From NCBI GenBank assembly GCA_900766165.1, contig CAAFUK010000107.1, positions 1-32,903 on the forward strand: a stretch of DNA of 32,903 bases, read 5' to 3'. The translations under genes were made by a program, and so were the position numbers. Under the pieces are notes generated by a model. It was given only the letters and a program-made list of their open reading frames with translations, was not told the origin of the DNA and made no database searches. Shown piece by piece: positions 1 through 9,123 of this stretch. Within the stretch, counting starts at the first letter, position 1; each line of letters begins with the position of its first letter. The DNA comes from an uncultured Collinsella sp. (GTDB taxonomy: Bacteria > Actinomycetota > Coriobacteriia > Coriobacteriales > Coriobacteriaceae).

Positions 1-24
1 CCGATCGCGTAGCAACGCGGTCGG
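1..24 (+). terminator. Hairpin at window edge, possible terminator
   Basis: Nine base pairs (CCGATCGCG against CGCGGTCGG) can form in plus-strand RNA with one G-U wobble and a 6-base loop, followed by a mildly T-rich tail. It may end a plus-strand gene lying to the left of the window. The upstream gene is not visible, so this is tentative. Confidence 0.35.
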
Positions 25-46
25 CCCTTTGCGTTTAACCAGATAA

Positions 47-83
47 AACCTGCCAAAATAAACCTGTCCCTTTTTGGTAGGTT
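47..83 (-). terminator. Stem-loop at the 3' end of the rlmA-like gene
   Basis: Arms 47-58 and 72-83 pair with one mismatch and overlap the stop codon of the methyltransferase gene. On the minus strand the second arm runs into TTTTAT. This is a plausible but weak intrinsic terminator. Confidence 0.35.
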
Positions 84-894
84 AGTGGCGGTACTCGGCG
101 ATGATGAAGTCGATATCCGTTTGGAGCGAGTCCAAGTTTGCCAGGCGCTCTTTGTCTACTGGTCGCGTGCGGTAGTAGTAGGGCGTCATCTGGAACACGG
201 CCTCGATGTCGGCCTGCGTCTGGAGCGTAATGTTCGCGGATACCCGCTGCGTGCCGACCAGTTTTAGCTCGGTCGTCTTCGGCAGCTTTTCGTCGTTAAG
301 GTACGGCGTGTCGTAGAGCACTTCCTTGAGCCCAAACAGATGGCGGGCACCTGGAATCACGGTGTAGAGCGAGCCCTCGGCCGCCAGCACGCGGGCGAAC
401 TCGCGCTCGTTAAAGGGAGCAAAGAGCTCTGTCACCATATCGAAGGCGCCATCCGCCACGGGAACGTCCTTCATGTTGGCAACGAAGTAGGTCGCGCCGC
501 CACGCTTGGCAGCCAAACGCACCATTTCCTTGCCCAGGTCAAACCCGTAGGCATCAACGTTCGGCACCGAGCCCATGGCGCTCGTGTAGTAACCCTCGCC
601 GCAGCAGATGTCGAGCAAAGTCAGCGGCTTGTCCGTGGACGCCCCGCGCTCAGCCGCTCGTTCGCGTACGAGCTCGACCATCGCATCGCGCAACGGTGCA
701 TAGTAGTCGCGATTGAGGAAGTCACGACGGCTACGGGCCTGCGACTTGGGATCGCCCATAGAGTCACCGCTCTTAGACGAGCGCAACAGGTACAGATAGC
801 CCTCGCGCGCACGATCGAATCGATGCCCACCTGCACATACAGCCCCACGCTCGTCGTCCACCAACGGCTCATGGCAAACGGGACACAACAACAT
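82..894 (-). CDS. rlmA: 23S rRNA (guanine-N1)-methyltransferase, RlmA family
   Basis: A 270-residue SAM-dependent methyltransferase that would modify a guanine in helix 35 of 23S rRNA. The N-terminus carries the family's zinc site, Cys4, Cys7, Cys20 and His24 (CPVC, then CAGGH). A class I SAM-binding motif (LLDICCGEGYYT) lies near residue 93. Length matches the E. coli protein of about 269 residues. Gram-positive members (RlmA-II/TlrB) methylate G748 and can affect tylosin-type macrolide susceptibility; E. coli RlmA methylates G745. The sequence alone does not tell me which base is used here. The ATG at 894 is preceded by AAGGAG at good spacing. The gene stands alone, with a palindromic repeat just upstream of its 5' end. 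Confidence 0.85.
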   Translation of the reverse strand: MLLCPVCHEPLVDDERGAVCAGGHRFDRAREGYLYLLRSSKSGDSMGDPKSQARSRRDFLNRDYYAPLRDAMVELVRERAAERGASTDKPLTLLDICCGEGYYTSAMGSVPNVDAYGFDLGKEMVRLAAKRGGATYFVANMKDVPVADGAFDMVTELFAPFNEREFARVLAAEGSLYTVIPGARHLFGLKEVLYDTPYLNDEKLPKTTELKLVGTQRVSANITLQTQADIEAVFQMTPYYYRTRPVDKERLANLDSLQTDIDFIIAEYRH

Positions 895-950
895 GGCAAC
901 TCCTTAGCGCGGACAACACAGCGCCCACCATTGTCTCACGCCTCCCCCAC

Positions 951-1008
951 CTAGTCATTGGGGACGTTCTTAAACGACTAGTCATTCAAGAACGTCCCCA
1001 ATGACTAG
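951..1008. repeat. Palindromic repeat, GGGGACGTTCTT family, copy 1
   Basis: Two perfectly complementary 21-base arms (951-971 and 988-1008) flank a 16-base loop. The core GGGGACGTTCTT recurs at 15364-15444 and 25583-25630. It lies between the divergent rlmA-like and MATE genes, outside coding sequence. The form resembles REP-type elements spread by IS200-like (RAYT) transposases, but no such transposase is in the window. Confidence 0.85.
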
Positions 1009-1119
1009 TCTATGTGCTGACAGAAAAGAAACGTTCCCCCCAAGTACCGGCTGATTGCATTAGGAGTATCATCGTCTGCGCAAATAAGCACGAAAGAGCA
1101 TATTAGAGATTGAGAGCGT

Positions 1120-2502
1120 ATGGCAGACACCGCATCTAAGCACATTGACATGACCACCGGCTCGCTATGGCGCAATATTCCCCTGTTCGCCTTCCCCGTG
1201 GCCGCCACGAGCATCTTGGAGCAGCTGTCGAACCTCATCGCCACGGTCATCATCGGTAACTTCTCGGGCGACCAGGGAACCCTCGCCATGGCGGCGGTCG
1301 GCTCCAATGTTCCGCTTACCAGTCTTATGCTCAACCTTTTTATAGGCATGTCGCTTGGCTCCAACGTGGTCATCGCCAACGCTATCGGCCGCAACGATCA
1401 GAACATGGTCAAACGCGCCGTCCATACCTCGATTTTAATGGCGCTCGTGGGCTTTGTCGTCATCGCACTGGGCGAGATCTTTGCCGAGCCCATGCTCGCT
1501 GCGCTCAACGTGCCTGCCGAGACCATGCCGCTCGCTTCGCTCTACCTGCGCGTCTTTTTGCTCAGCATGCCCTCGATCTTGCTCTACAACTTTGAGGCCG
1601 CGATCTTCCGCTCCGTCGGCATCACCCGCATGCCGCTGCAGGCGCTTGCCGTGTCCACCGTCCTCAACATTGGCCTGGATCTCATCTTTGTCCCCGTACT
1701 CCACTGGGGCGTCGCGGGCGTCGCCATCGCCACCGCCATCGCCTACACCGTCAGTGCCGCTACGCTCTTTATCCGCCTGCTCAAGACCGACTCCGTCGTC
1801 CGCGTCACCCCACGCGACTTAGGCTTAGACCCCGTCGCCCTCAAGCGCATCGTCCAGATCGGCCTGCCCGCCGGCATCCAAAGCGCTGTCTTTGCCGTCG
1901 CCAACATCATCATCCAGTCCGCCATCAACAGCTTGGGCACCGAGGTCATGGCGGCATCCAGCGCTGCCATGAGCCTGGAGTACGTGTGCTACAACCTGCT
2001 CAACAGCTTTAGCCAGGCCTGCACCACCTTTGTGGGACAAAACCACGGTGCCCGCCAAATCGACCGCTGCACCAAGACGCTCAAGGTCTGCCTGGTCGAA
2101 GGCGGTATCGTTGCACTCACCACGATCATCATTATTGTCGGCCTGGGGCGCGAGATCTTGTCGCTGTTCAACAGCGATCCCAACATCGTCTCGATCGGCT
2201 ATATCCGCGTATGTTCGATCTTCCCGGCGTACGCCTTTAGCATGTTCTACGAAAACATGTCCGGCTACCTGCGCGGCTTTGGTATCTCGCTCACGCCCGC
2301 CCTCATCACCATGATCTGCGTCTGCGGCATCCGCTTCTATTGGGTGTTCTGCGTGTTCCCGCACTTCCGCACCTTTGCGAACATTATGATGGTCTACCCC
2401 ATCAGCCTGGGCACCACGGCGTTCTTTATGGTCGTGGCGGTGCTACTCTGCCACCCGGCACGCACCTATCGTGTCACCCAAGCCAAAGCGGCAGCCCGCT
2501 AA
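1120..2502 (+). CDS. MATE family efflux transporter
   Basis: A 460-residue integral membrane protein with about 12 hydrophobic segments and the two-fold MatE architecture. The N-terminal half begins with the typical GSLWRNIPLFAFPVAATSI stretch, and the second half starts near residue 240 (RIVQIGLPAGIQSAVF). MATE proteins export cationic drugs or metabolites using an H+ or Na+ gradient; the substrate cannot be read from sequence. Length is normal for the family. The ATG at 1120 has only a weak purine-rich site (GAGAG) upstream. The gene converges on the LysR gene, with 27 bases between the two stops and no obvious terminator hairpin there. It is probably a single-gene unit. Confidence 0.92.
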   Translation: MADTASKHIDMTTGSLWRNIPLFAFPVAATSILEQLSNLIATVIIGNFSGDQGTLAMAAVGSNVPLTSLMLNLFIGMSLGSNVVIANAIGRNDQNMVKRAVHTSILMALVGFVVIALGEIFAEPMLAALNVPAETMPLASLYLRVFLLSMPSILLYNFEAAIFRSVGITRMPLQALAVSTVLNIGLDLIFVPVLHWGVAGVAIATAIAYTVSAATLFIRLLKTDSVVRVTPRDLGLDPVALKRIVQIGLPAGIQSAVFAVANIIIQSAINSLGTEVMAASSAAMSLEYVCYNLLNSFSQACTTFVGQNHGARQIDRCTKTLKVCLVEGGIVALTTIIIIVGLGREILSLFNSDPNIVSIGYIRVCSIFPAYAFSMFYENMSGYLRGFGISLTPALITMICVCGIRFYWVFCVFPHFRTFANIMMVYPISLGTTAFFMVVAVLLCHPARTYRVTQAKAAAR

Positions 2503-2529
2503 ACACCGCACTCAACGCCGCGCCAGTCA

Positions 2530-3396
2530 TTAATTGACAATATGAGAGCTCATATAGTCGATAAAGCGCCTCGTGGCGATGGGCATGGTGTCCCAGCTGC
2601 GCCAGGCCGCCACTACGTCGCGCGAGGGGGCGTGCACGATGGGACGTACGCGAATATCGGCACGCATGCCCTCCACAGTACGACGGTAGAGCATACTCAC
2701 GCCTAGGCCCTCCTCCACCATCGCCATGATGGTGTAGTCGTCGGTGACCTCGCTCGTCACGTGCGGCGACAGGCCATGCGCCGCGAATGCATCGAGCACC
2801 AGGCTCTGTTCGCCCTCATCCAGCAGCACAAACGGCTCGGACGCCAGGTCGGCGAGCGTCACCTTTTCCTTTGCCGCCAGCGGATGCGCGACAGGCAACA
2901 GTGCCACCAACTCGTCGTGATAGACCACGCGCTTCTCGAGGCCAGCGGTAAACCCGCGTGCCGTAAAGCAAAAATCCACTACGCCGTCGTGCACCCATTG
3001 GGCGTTGCGCGTGTAGTCGCCCTGCTTAAGGGTAAAGCGTACGCCCGGGTGCAGCGCCCCAAAGTCGCGGATCACGCGCGGTAACACGGTTCGACTCACG
3101 TTGGTAAACGTCGCAATGCGAATATCGGTCGACGAAAGCCCCAGCAGCTCCTGGCGCTTGCCCTCGAGCTCGGCCTCGGCGGTCACGATCTGGCGCAGGT
3201 ACGGCAGATACTGCTTGCCGTCGCGCGTAAGCGAAACGCCCTGCTTGCCGCGCTCGATAAGCGTGGTGCCTAACTCGCGCTCGAGCGCCTTGACGGCCTG
3301 GCTCACCGCACTTTGCGTATAGCCCAGCTCATCGGCCGCGCCCTTAAGACTGCCGCGATCGACCACCATACAAACAATCTGATACCGCGATGCCAT
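2530..3396 (-). CDS. LysR family transcriptional regulator
   Basis: A 288-residue LysR-type regulator. Residues 1-60 form the winged helix (YTQSAVSQAVKALERELG is the recognition helix and linker start), and residues 90-288 form the type 2 periplasmic-binding-like effector domain. The ATG at 3396 is preceded by GGGAGG. The gene is divergent from the EamA transporter at 3555, the classic LysR layout in which the regulator controls its own gene and the neighbour. A TTTC-N11-GAAA dyad in the shared intergenic region fits a LysR binding box. Its ligand is unknown and may be the substrate of the transporter. Confidence 0.92.
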   Translation of the reverse strand: MASRYQIVCMVVDRGSLKGAADELGYTQSAVSQAVKALERELGTTLIERGKQGVSLTRDGKQYLPYLRQIVTAEAELEGKRQELLGLSSTDIRIATFTNVSRTVLPRVIRDFGALHPGVRFTLKQGDYTRNAQWVHDGVVDFCFTARGFTAGLEKRVVYHDELVALLPVAHPLAAKEKVTLADLASEPFVLLDEGEQSLVLDAFAAHGLSPHVTSEVTDDYTIMAMVEEGLGVSMLYRRTVEGMRADIRVRPIVHAPSRDVVAAWRSWDTMPIATRRFIDYMSSHIVN

Positions 3397-3459
3397 TGTG
3401 CCTCCCCATCAATGCAGACGTAAAACGTTTTGCCAGGGCTTTTTCTGCCAACATTAGCA

Positions 3460-3478
3460 TTTCTTAATCATACTGAAA
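3460..3478. promoter_or_regulatory. Candidate LysR operator (T-N11-A box)
   Basis: A TTTC-N11-GAAA dyad lies in the 158-base gap between the divergent lysR and eamA genes. LysR proteins typically bind T-N11-A inside such an imperfect dyad. Position and symmetry support the call; binding is inferred. Confidence 0.5.
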
Positions 3479-3554
3479 ATACATTCGCTTTACTACATCA
3501 ACATCTGGGAGCAGAATCCTTTGTGCGAAACCGTTCTGTAACAAAAGGAGTCCC

Positions 3555-4457
3555 ATGGATCGCAAAAAAGCAATCGCGCTCTCATTTTCCGTTCCCGTCG
3601 CATGGGGCTTTTCGTACCCCCTTATGAAGATCGGCATGGACAGCATGAACGCCACGAGCATCGTTGCGCTGCGCTGCATCATCGCCTTTGTGGCCTGTCT
3701 GCTACTCTTCCACAAGCGCGCGTTCCGCATCAACCGCGACCTTATGGTCCGCGCCGCCATCATCGGCGCCATTATGGCAACCGAACTCACCTGCATGTGC
3801 CTGGGCTCCAGCCTCACCTCTGCCTCCACTGCCGGCTTTTTGCAGAGCCTGACGGTCGTGATCGTGCCGTTTGCCAACGCCGCCTTGCTGCGCCGCGCCC
3901 CCGAACGCAAAGTGCTCGTCGGCACTACCATCGTCACCTGCGGTATGTTGCTGCTCTCGGGCGCCGACTTTACCAGCCTGAACCCGGGCGCGCTCATCAT
4001 GCTGCTCTCCGCTTTTGTCTATGCCGGCCATATCATTGTGGCGAAGCGCTTTGTCGAAGATGTCGACCCGCTGGCTCTGGGCGTTTGGCAGTTGGGCTTC
4101 GGAGGCTTGTTCTCGGGTATCGCCGCATTCACCTTTGGCGGTTTCACGCTTCCCGGCACGCCGAGCGAGATCGTGGTCGTCGTCGCGCTCGCACTCATCT
4201 GCTCTGCCTATGGCTTTATCCCCCAGACGCTCGTGCAGCCCCACGTGCCCGCCGAGACCACCAGCTTCGCCTTCTCGCTCGAGCCGGTCTGCTCCGCCGT
4301 CTTCTCGTTCTTCCTGGTCGGCGAGGTCCTGAGCCCCATCGCCTTCTTTGGCGCCGCTCTCATCCTCACCGGCGTCATGGTGGCAACCGTCGAGCTTCCG
4401 CGCCTTCACGCACATGGACAGGCTCGCATGGCAGGAGCGCCCGAGCGCGTCTCGTAG
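3555..4457 (+). CDS. EamA/DMT family transporter
   Basis: A 300-residue drug/metabolite transporter with ten predicted membrane helices in two EamA repeats (about residues 5-135 and 147-285). It begins with a typical SVPVAWGFSYPLMKIGMD first helix. These proteins export or import small metabolites such as amino acids; the substrate here is unknown. The ATG at 3555 follows AAAGGAG by five bases, a strong start. It is divergent from the LysR gene and probably under its control. A weak AAAGGC/GCCTTT hairpin follows the stop before the next gene. Confidence 0.9.
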   Translation: MDRKKAIALSFSVPVAWGFSYPLMKIGMDSMNATSIVALRCIIAFVACLLLFHKRAFRINRDLMVRAAIIGAIMATELTCMCLGSSLTSASTAGFLQSLTVVIVPFANAALLRRAPERKVLVGTTIVTCGMLLLSGADFTSLNPGALIMLLSAFVYAGHIIVAKRFVEDVDPLALGVWQLGFGGLFSGIAAFTFGGFTLPGTPSEIVVVVALALICSAYGFIPQTLVQPHVPAETTSFAFSLEPVCSAVFSFFLVGEVLSPIAFFGAALILTGVMVATVELPRLHAHGQARMAGAPERVS

Positions 4458-4504
4458 ACCCCACTCCTTATACAGCCGCGGCATAAAGGCAACCGGTGCG
4501 CCTT

Positions 4505-4510
4505 TACAAT
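4505..4510 (+). promoter_or_regulatory. Candidate -10 element for ung
   Basis: TACAAT lies 35 bases before the ung ATG. No good -35 hexamer is visible at 16-18 bases. The same hexamer appears upstream of prfC, the ClC gene and trmO. Confidence 0.35.
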
Positions 4511-4545
4511 AGATGCAAACAGAGCATCTGACGCAAAGGAGCCCC

Positions 4546-5271
4546 ATGGACGCCGCGACCCGCGACCGCAACATAGCAACTTGGTTGGGCGATGCGCCGC
4601 AGCCGGTACGTGACACTACGAACCAGCTGCTCGAGCGCATCGCCCTTTTGCGTGCCGAGCAGACCATCTATCCGGCACAAGACGACATTCTCAATGCCCT
4701 CGCCTACACGCCGGCCGACCAGGTCAAGGTTGTCATTTTGGGTCAGGACCCCTATCACGGACCCAACCAGGCAATGGGGCTGTCGTTCTCGGTCCCCGCG
4801 ACGCAAACCAAGTTGCCGCCGAGCCTGCGCAACATCTATAAGGAACTCAAAGCCGATCTGAATTGCCCTATTCCCGCCACGGGAGACCTAACCCCATGGG
4901 CACAGCAGGGCGTCCTGCTCCTCAACACCACGCTCACCGTGCGCGAGCATGCCGCGAACTCGCACGCCAAACTGGGCTGGAGTACGCTCACCGACTACGT
5001 TATCGAACGCTGCTGTCAGCTGCCCCAACCGGTAGTCTTTTTGGCATGGGGCCGCTTTGCCCAGCAGATGGTCGAAGGCAAGCTCGCCACGACCGGCGCG
5101 GGCAAGGCAACCGACAAGTTCTGCCTAGCCTCTACGCATCCCTCGCCGCTTTCGGCCAACCGTGCCACGGCAGAACTCCCCGCCTTTATGGGGTCGCGCC
5201 CCTTCTCGGCAGCCAATCGGCTACTCGAACAGCACGGCTCGACCCCCGTCAACTGGACTTGCCTCGGCTAA
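4546..5271 (+). CDS. ung: Uracil-DNA glycosylase, family 1
   Basis: A cytosolic base-excision repair enzyme that removes uracil from DNA. Family 1 hallmarks are present: the water-activating loop GQDPYHG at about residues 66-72 (catalytic Asp68) and the HPSPLS leucine-loop motif with His near residue 198. At 241 residues it fits the family (E. coli 229). The frame is open 33 bases further upstream, but the ATG at 4546 has AAAGGAG at ideal spacing and is chosen. It appears to be a single gene with a TACAAT -10 candidate upstream and a strong bidirectional terminator just downstream. Confidence 0.96.
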   Translation: MDAATRDRNIATWLGDAPQPVRDTTNQLLERIALLRAEQTIYPAQDDILNALAYTPADQVKVVILGQDPYHGPNQAMGLSFSVPATQTKLPPSLRNIYKELKADLNCPIPATGDLTPWAQQGVLLLNTTLTVREHAANSHAKLGWSTLTDYVIERCCQLPQPVVFLAWGRFAQQMVEGKLATTGAGKATDKFCLASTHPSPLSANRATAELPAFMGSRPFSAANRLLEQHGSTPVNWTCLG

Positions 5272-5286
5272 AAATCGATACATCAA

Positions 5287-5320
5287 AAACGCGCCCGACG
5301 GCTTTCCATCGGACGCGTTT
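5287..5320. terminator. Bidirectional intrinsic terminator
   Basis: Fifteen-base arms (5287-5301 and 5306-5320) with a 4-base loop form a GC-rich stem flanked by A and T runs on both sides. It sits between the convergent ung and SDR genes and can serve both strands. Confidence 0.8.
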
Positions 5321-5321
5321 C

Positions 5322-6002
5322 CTACTCGGGCCAAATAAATTGCGTGCGGCCGGCCTCGCCGCCATCGATCAACAGGCTCTGCCCGGTCATAAACCGGTTG
5401 GTCACGCCCACAAAGTAGATCCACTCGGCGATCTCTTGGGCGGTAGCCCAGCGCTTAAGCGGCGTAAGCTCCATAATCTGGTTCCACAGGTGCTCGTCTT
5501 CCATCACGCAACGGTTAAGCGGCGTGATAACGCCACCCGGGTCCACACTGTTGGCGATGGCCTGCGGTGCCAGGCGGTTTGCAAGGTTCTTGGTGTAGGC
5601 GATAACACCGCCCTTGCTGGCGGCATAGGCGGGAAACTCCGATCCCGTATGCCCGCTCGCCGACCCCACATTGACCACGGATTTGATAGCCGGTGCCGGC
5701 TTGGCGGCAAGCCCCTCCCCCACAAAGGCGTAGCGCTCGGTCACGTTGATGGTGCCACACAGGTTGGCAGCGATGTCGTCGGCCGAATCCTGCGTACCGG
5801 CAACGTTCACGATTACCTGAGGCTCAAGGTCGCCTGGAAACGAGTCCGGCTTGCGGACATCAACAATCAGATGGCGGTAGCGCTCGTGTTCGATCGCCGC
5901 CGGCAGCAGATCAAAGCCCACGACCTCGTGGCCCTCGTCCAAAAAACGCTGCACGCATGCGGCTCCGATACCGCCCGAAGCGCCCGTGATCAAAACCCGC
6001 AT
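5322..6002 (-). CDS. Short-chain dehydrogenase/reductase (SDR) family oxidoreductase
   Basis: A 226-residue NAD(P)-dependent oxidoreductase of the classical SDR fold. The nucleotide-binding loop GASGGIG is at residues 7-13, the NVAG motif is present, and the catalytic Ser and the Tyr-x-x-x-Lys (YAASK) lie in the middle. The C-terminal GQSLLIDGG is typical of classical SDRs. The substrate is unknown. It starts 9 bases after the stop of the queuosine-precursor transporter on the same strand, so the two are very probably co-transcribed. That pairing is not a standard one that I recognise. The ATG at 6002 is preceded by AAGGAG. Confidence 0.88.
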   Translation of the reverse strand: MRVLITGASGGIGAACVQRFLDEGHEVVGFDLLPAAIEHERYRHLIVDVRKPDSFPGDLEPQVIVNVAGTQDSADDIAANLCGTINVTERYAFVGEGLAAKPAPAIKSVVNVGSASGHTGSEFPAYAASKGGVIAYTKNLANRLAPQAIANSVDPGGVITPLNRCVMEDEHLWNQIMELTPLKRWATAQEIAEWIYFVGVTNRFMTGQSLLIDGGEAGRTQFIWPE

Positions 6003-6011
6003 ACTTGCTCC

Positions 6012-6734
6012 TTAGGCGGTTGCGTGGCGCTCGAGGTACTCGGAGCCCACGTTCTCGCGCTCCCAGCCGCACACGACCTTGTAGCCCACGGGGCTCAGGA
6101 AGACCTCGCACAGCAGCTCGGCGATAGCGCCGGTCAGCGAGCACATAAGGACCTGCACCCAGGTCCAACCAAAGAACGTGTGGCTCACCACAATGGCAAA
6201 GACCAGGTTGTCGATAAACTGGCCAACGCCCGTAGACACATAGGAGCGGAAGGCGAAGCTCGCAAAGTTATTCTTTTTGAGCATACGGCCGAGCGACTGG
6301 TTGAGCGTGGAGTTAACCACGGCAGAAACGAGCATTGCCAGCGAAGAGCCCAGTACCACGTACCAGGTGCCGCCGATGGTGGCGTTAAGGGCAGTGTTGA
6401 CCTCGATCATGCCCGTGTCGTAGTAGGCGCCCCACATGCCGGGCGTGAGCGAGCATGCCCAAAAGCACAGGCTCACGGCCAGGTTGACCAGCAGCGCGAG
6501 GATAGAGATTTTGATGGATGCCTTGGCGCCAAAGCGCTTGCAGATCATGTCTTGGCACAAAAACGAAACCCAGCTCACCACAAAGCCACAGTCGAGCGCC
6601 AGATACGGCAGACTGATGAGCTCTTTGTTGGCCAGCAGGTTCATCATGATGACGCTCACGAAAAACAGCGAAACCGTTGCCGCGGGAATGCTCCGCAACA
6701 GGACCTTGTAGTCCTCCATGACCTTCTTGATCAT
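6012..6734 (-). CDS. Queuosine precursor transporter, VUT/COG1738 (YhhQ-like) family
   Basis: A 240-residue membrane protein with about six to seven hydrophobic helices. It matches the COG1738 (DUF165, VUT) family by its conserved features: an early NLLANKE segment, a CQDMICKRFG segment after the second helix, and FIDNLVF with an acidic residue in a later helix. E. coli YhhQ imports preQ0/preQ1, precursors of the wobble base queuosine. No queuosine biosynthesis genes are in the window, so salvage is inferred. The ATG at 6734 follows AAAGGAG. A hairpin with an A-rich tail directly before this site may be a preQ1-type riboswitch. The SDR gene follows in the same operon. Confidence 0.85.
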   Translation of the reverse strand: MIKKVMEDYKVLLRSIPAATVSLFFVSVIMMNLLANKELISLPYLALDCGFVVSWVSFLCQDMICKRFGAKASIKISILALLVNLAVSLCFWACSLTPGMWGAYYDTGMIEVNTALNATIGGTWYVVLGSSLAMLVSAVVNSTLNQSLGRMLKKNNFASFAFRSYVSTGVGQFIDNLVFAIVVSHTFFGWTWVQVLMCSLTGAIAELLCEVFLSPVGYKVVCGWERENVGSEYLERHATA

Positions 6735-6740
6735 TATGTA

Positions 6741-6790
6741 CTCCTTTGGTTTTAGGTTTAACGAGCAGGATATCGGACCCGAACTGCTCG
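6741..6790 (-). promoter_or_regulatory. Candidate preQ1-I-like riboswitch in the transporter leader
   Basis: On the minus strand a 7-base-pair stem (6784-6790 with 6762-6768) encloses a 15-base loop starting TTC. An A-rich tail (6748-6761) follows and abuts the AAAGGAG ribosome binding site at 6741-6747. The loop GGT could pair with ACC in the tail to form a pseudoknot. This arrangement and the downstream COG1738 gene fit preQ1 class I. The stem is longer than the usual 5 pairs and the conserved bases match only in part. Confidence 0.4.
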
Positions 6791-6853
6791 GACGCCCCGG
6801 TCTTGAGACGACGGTGGGTATGATAGCCGCTCACACGGCATCAGGCAAGCAAG

Positions 6854-6885
6854 CGGCGCGGCAGCCCCGCAGGGCCACCGCGCCG
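6854..6885 (-). terminator. Hairpin after prfC
   Basis: Eight perfect base pairs (CGGCGCGG/CCGCGCCG) with a 16-base loop lie six bases past the prfC stop. The following tail on the minus strand is not strongly T-rich, so termination strength is uncertain. Confidence 0.45.
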
Positions 6886-6890
6886 ATGCG

Positions 6891-8504
<1,614 letters not shown>

Positions 8505-8551
8505 GCGGATCCTTTCTTGCATTGAGTGCATTACGTCGTTGTAACCGCATT

Positions 8552-8557
8552 ATTGTA
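8552..8557 (-). promoter_or_regulatory. Candidate -10 element for prfC
   Basis: TACAAT on the minus strand lies about 48 bases before the prfC ATG. The -35 region is not well conserved. Confidence 0.35.
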
Positions 8558-8641
8558 GCCGCGAAACCTCGCTCTAGAGCGCCTATCAGGACAAATTCAT
8601 CAGTTGGGGCCTGGGTAGCCGGCCCAATCAGCATTTGCCTC

Positions 8642-8671
8642 TTGCATAACTGTGCATAGTGTATATATACT
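8642..8671 (+). promoter_or_regulatory. Promoter of the GntR-ABC operon
   Basis: TTGCAT (8642-8647) and TATACT (8666-8671) are separated by 18 bases and lie about 50 bases before the GntR start. This is the best sigma-70-like promoter in the window. Its -10 region overlaps the inverted repeat proposed as operator. Confidence 0.6.
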
Positions 8672-8692
8672 GTGCTTACCGGTTATATACAC
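8659..8692. promoter_or_regulatory. Candidate GntR operator (inverted repeat)
   Basis: A perfect 9-base inverted repeat, GTGTATATA-N16-TATATACAC, overlaps the -10 element and the expected transcription start of the operon. YtrA-type GntR repressors bind such widely spaced dyads upstream of their own genes, so autorepression is likely. Confidence 0.55.
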
Positions 8693-8719
8693 GTGTAGCC
8701 CATCAGCTAAGGAGCCGCT

Positions 8720-9100
8720 GTGGACATCATCCTATCCAATTCGAGCGATAAGCCCATCTACGAGCAGATAACCTCGCAGGTCAAAGCTCAGATTTTATCG
8801 GGCACGCTCGCTGCGGGCGCCAAACTCCCCAGCATCCGTGCACTCGCGAGCGATCTTGGCGTGAGCGTCATCACCACCAAGCGCGCCTACGCCGACCTGG
8901 AGCAGCTCGGGTTTATCTGCACCGTGCAGGGCAAGGGCTGTTTTGTCGCCGAGGGCAACCAGGAGCTTTTGCGCGAAAACCAGCTCTGCCATATCGAAGA
9001 GCTACTTGCGAAAGCGGCGAGCCAAGCCGAAACCCTGGGCGTCACGCGCGACAAACTGCACGAGATGCTCGACCTGGTGGCCCCCGAAACCATGCAGTAG
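8720..9100 (+). CDS. GntR family transcriptional regulator, YtrA subfamily
   Basis: A 126-residue regulator with an N-terminal winged helix (SIRALASDLGVSVITTKRAY is the helix-turn-helix) and only about 45 further residues. It lacks the large effector domains of FadR or HutC types, which defines the YtrA subfamily. These usually repress linked ABC transporter genes and respond to cell-envelope-active compounds. The start is GTG at 8720 with AAGGAG five bases upstream. It is the first gene of an operon with the ABC ATPase (23-base gap) and permease. A promoter with an overlapping inverted repeat precedes it. Confidence 0.9.
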   Translation: MDIILSNSSDKPIYEQITSQVKAQILSGTLAAGAKLPSIRALASDLGVSVITTKRAYADLEQLGFICTVQGKGCFVAEGNQELLRENQLCHIEELLAKAASQAETLGVTRDKLHEMLDLVAPETMQ

Positions 9101-9123
9101 CCATCTGCAAGAAAGGCCATACC

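Noticed and set aside
4485..4505. AAAGGC/GCCTTT hairpin between eamA and ung as a terminator
   Set aside because: Only six base pairs with a 9-base loop and no T run; too weak to list as a feature.
4863..6755. A 630-codon open frame on the plus strand
   Set aside because: It overlaps ung in another frame and runs antisense to the SDR and transporter genes. It has no recognisable domain and its composition fits a shadow of high-GC coding sequence.
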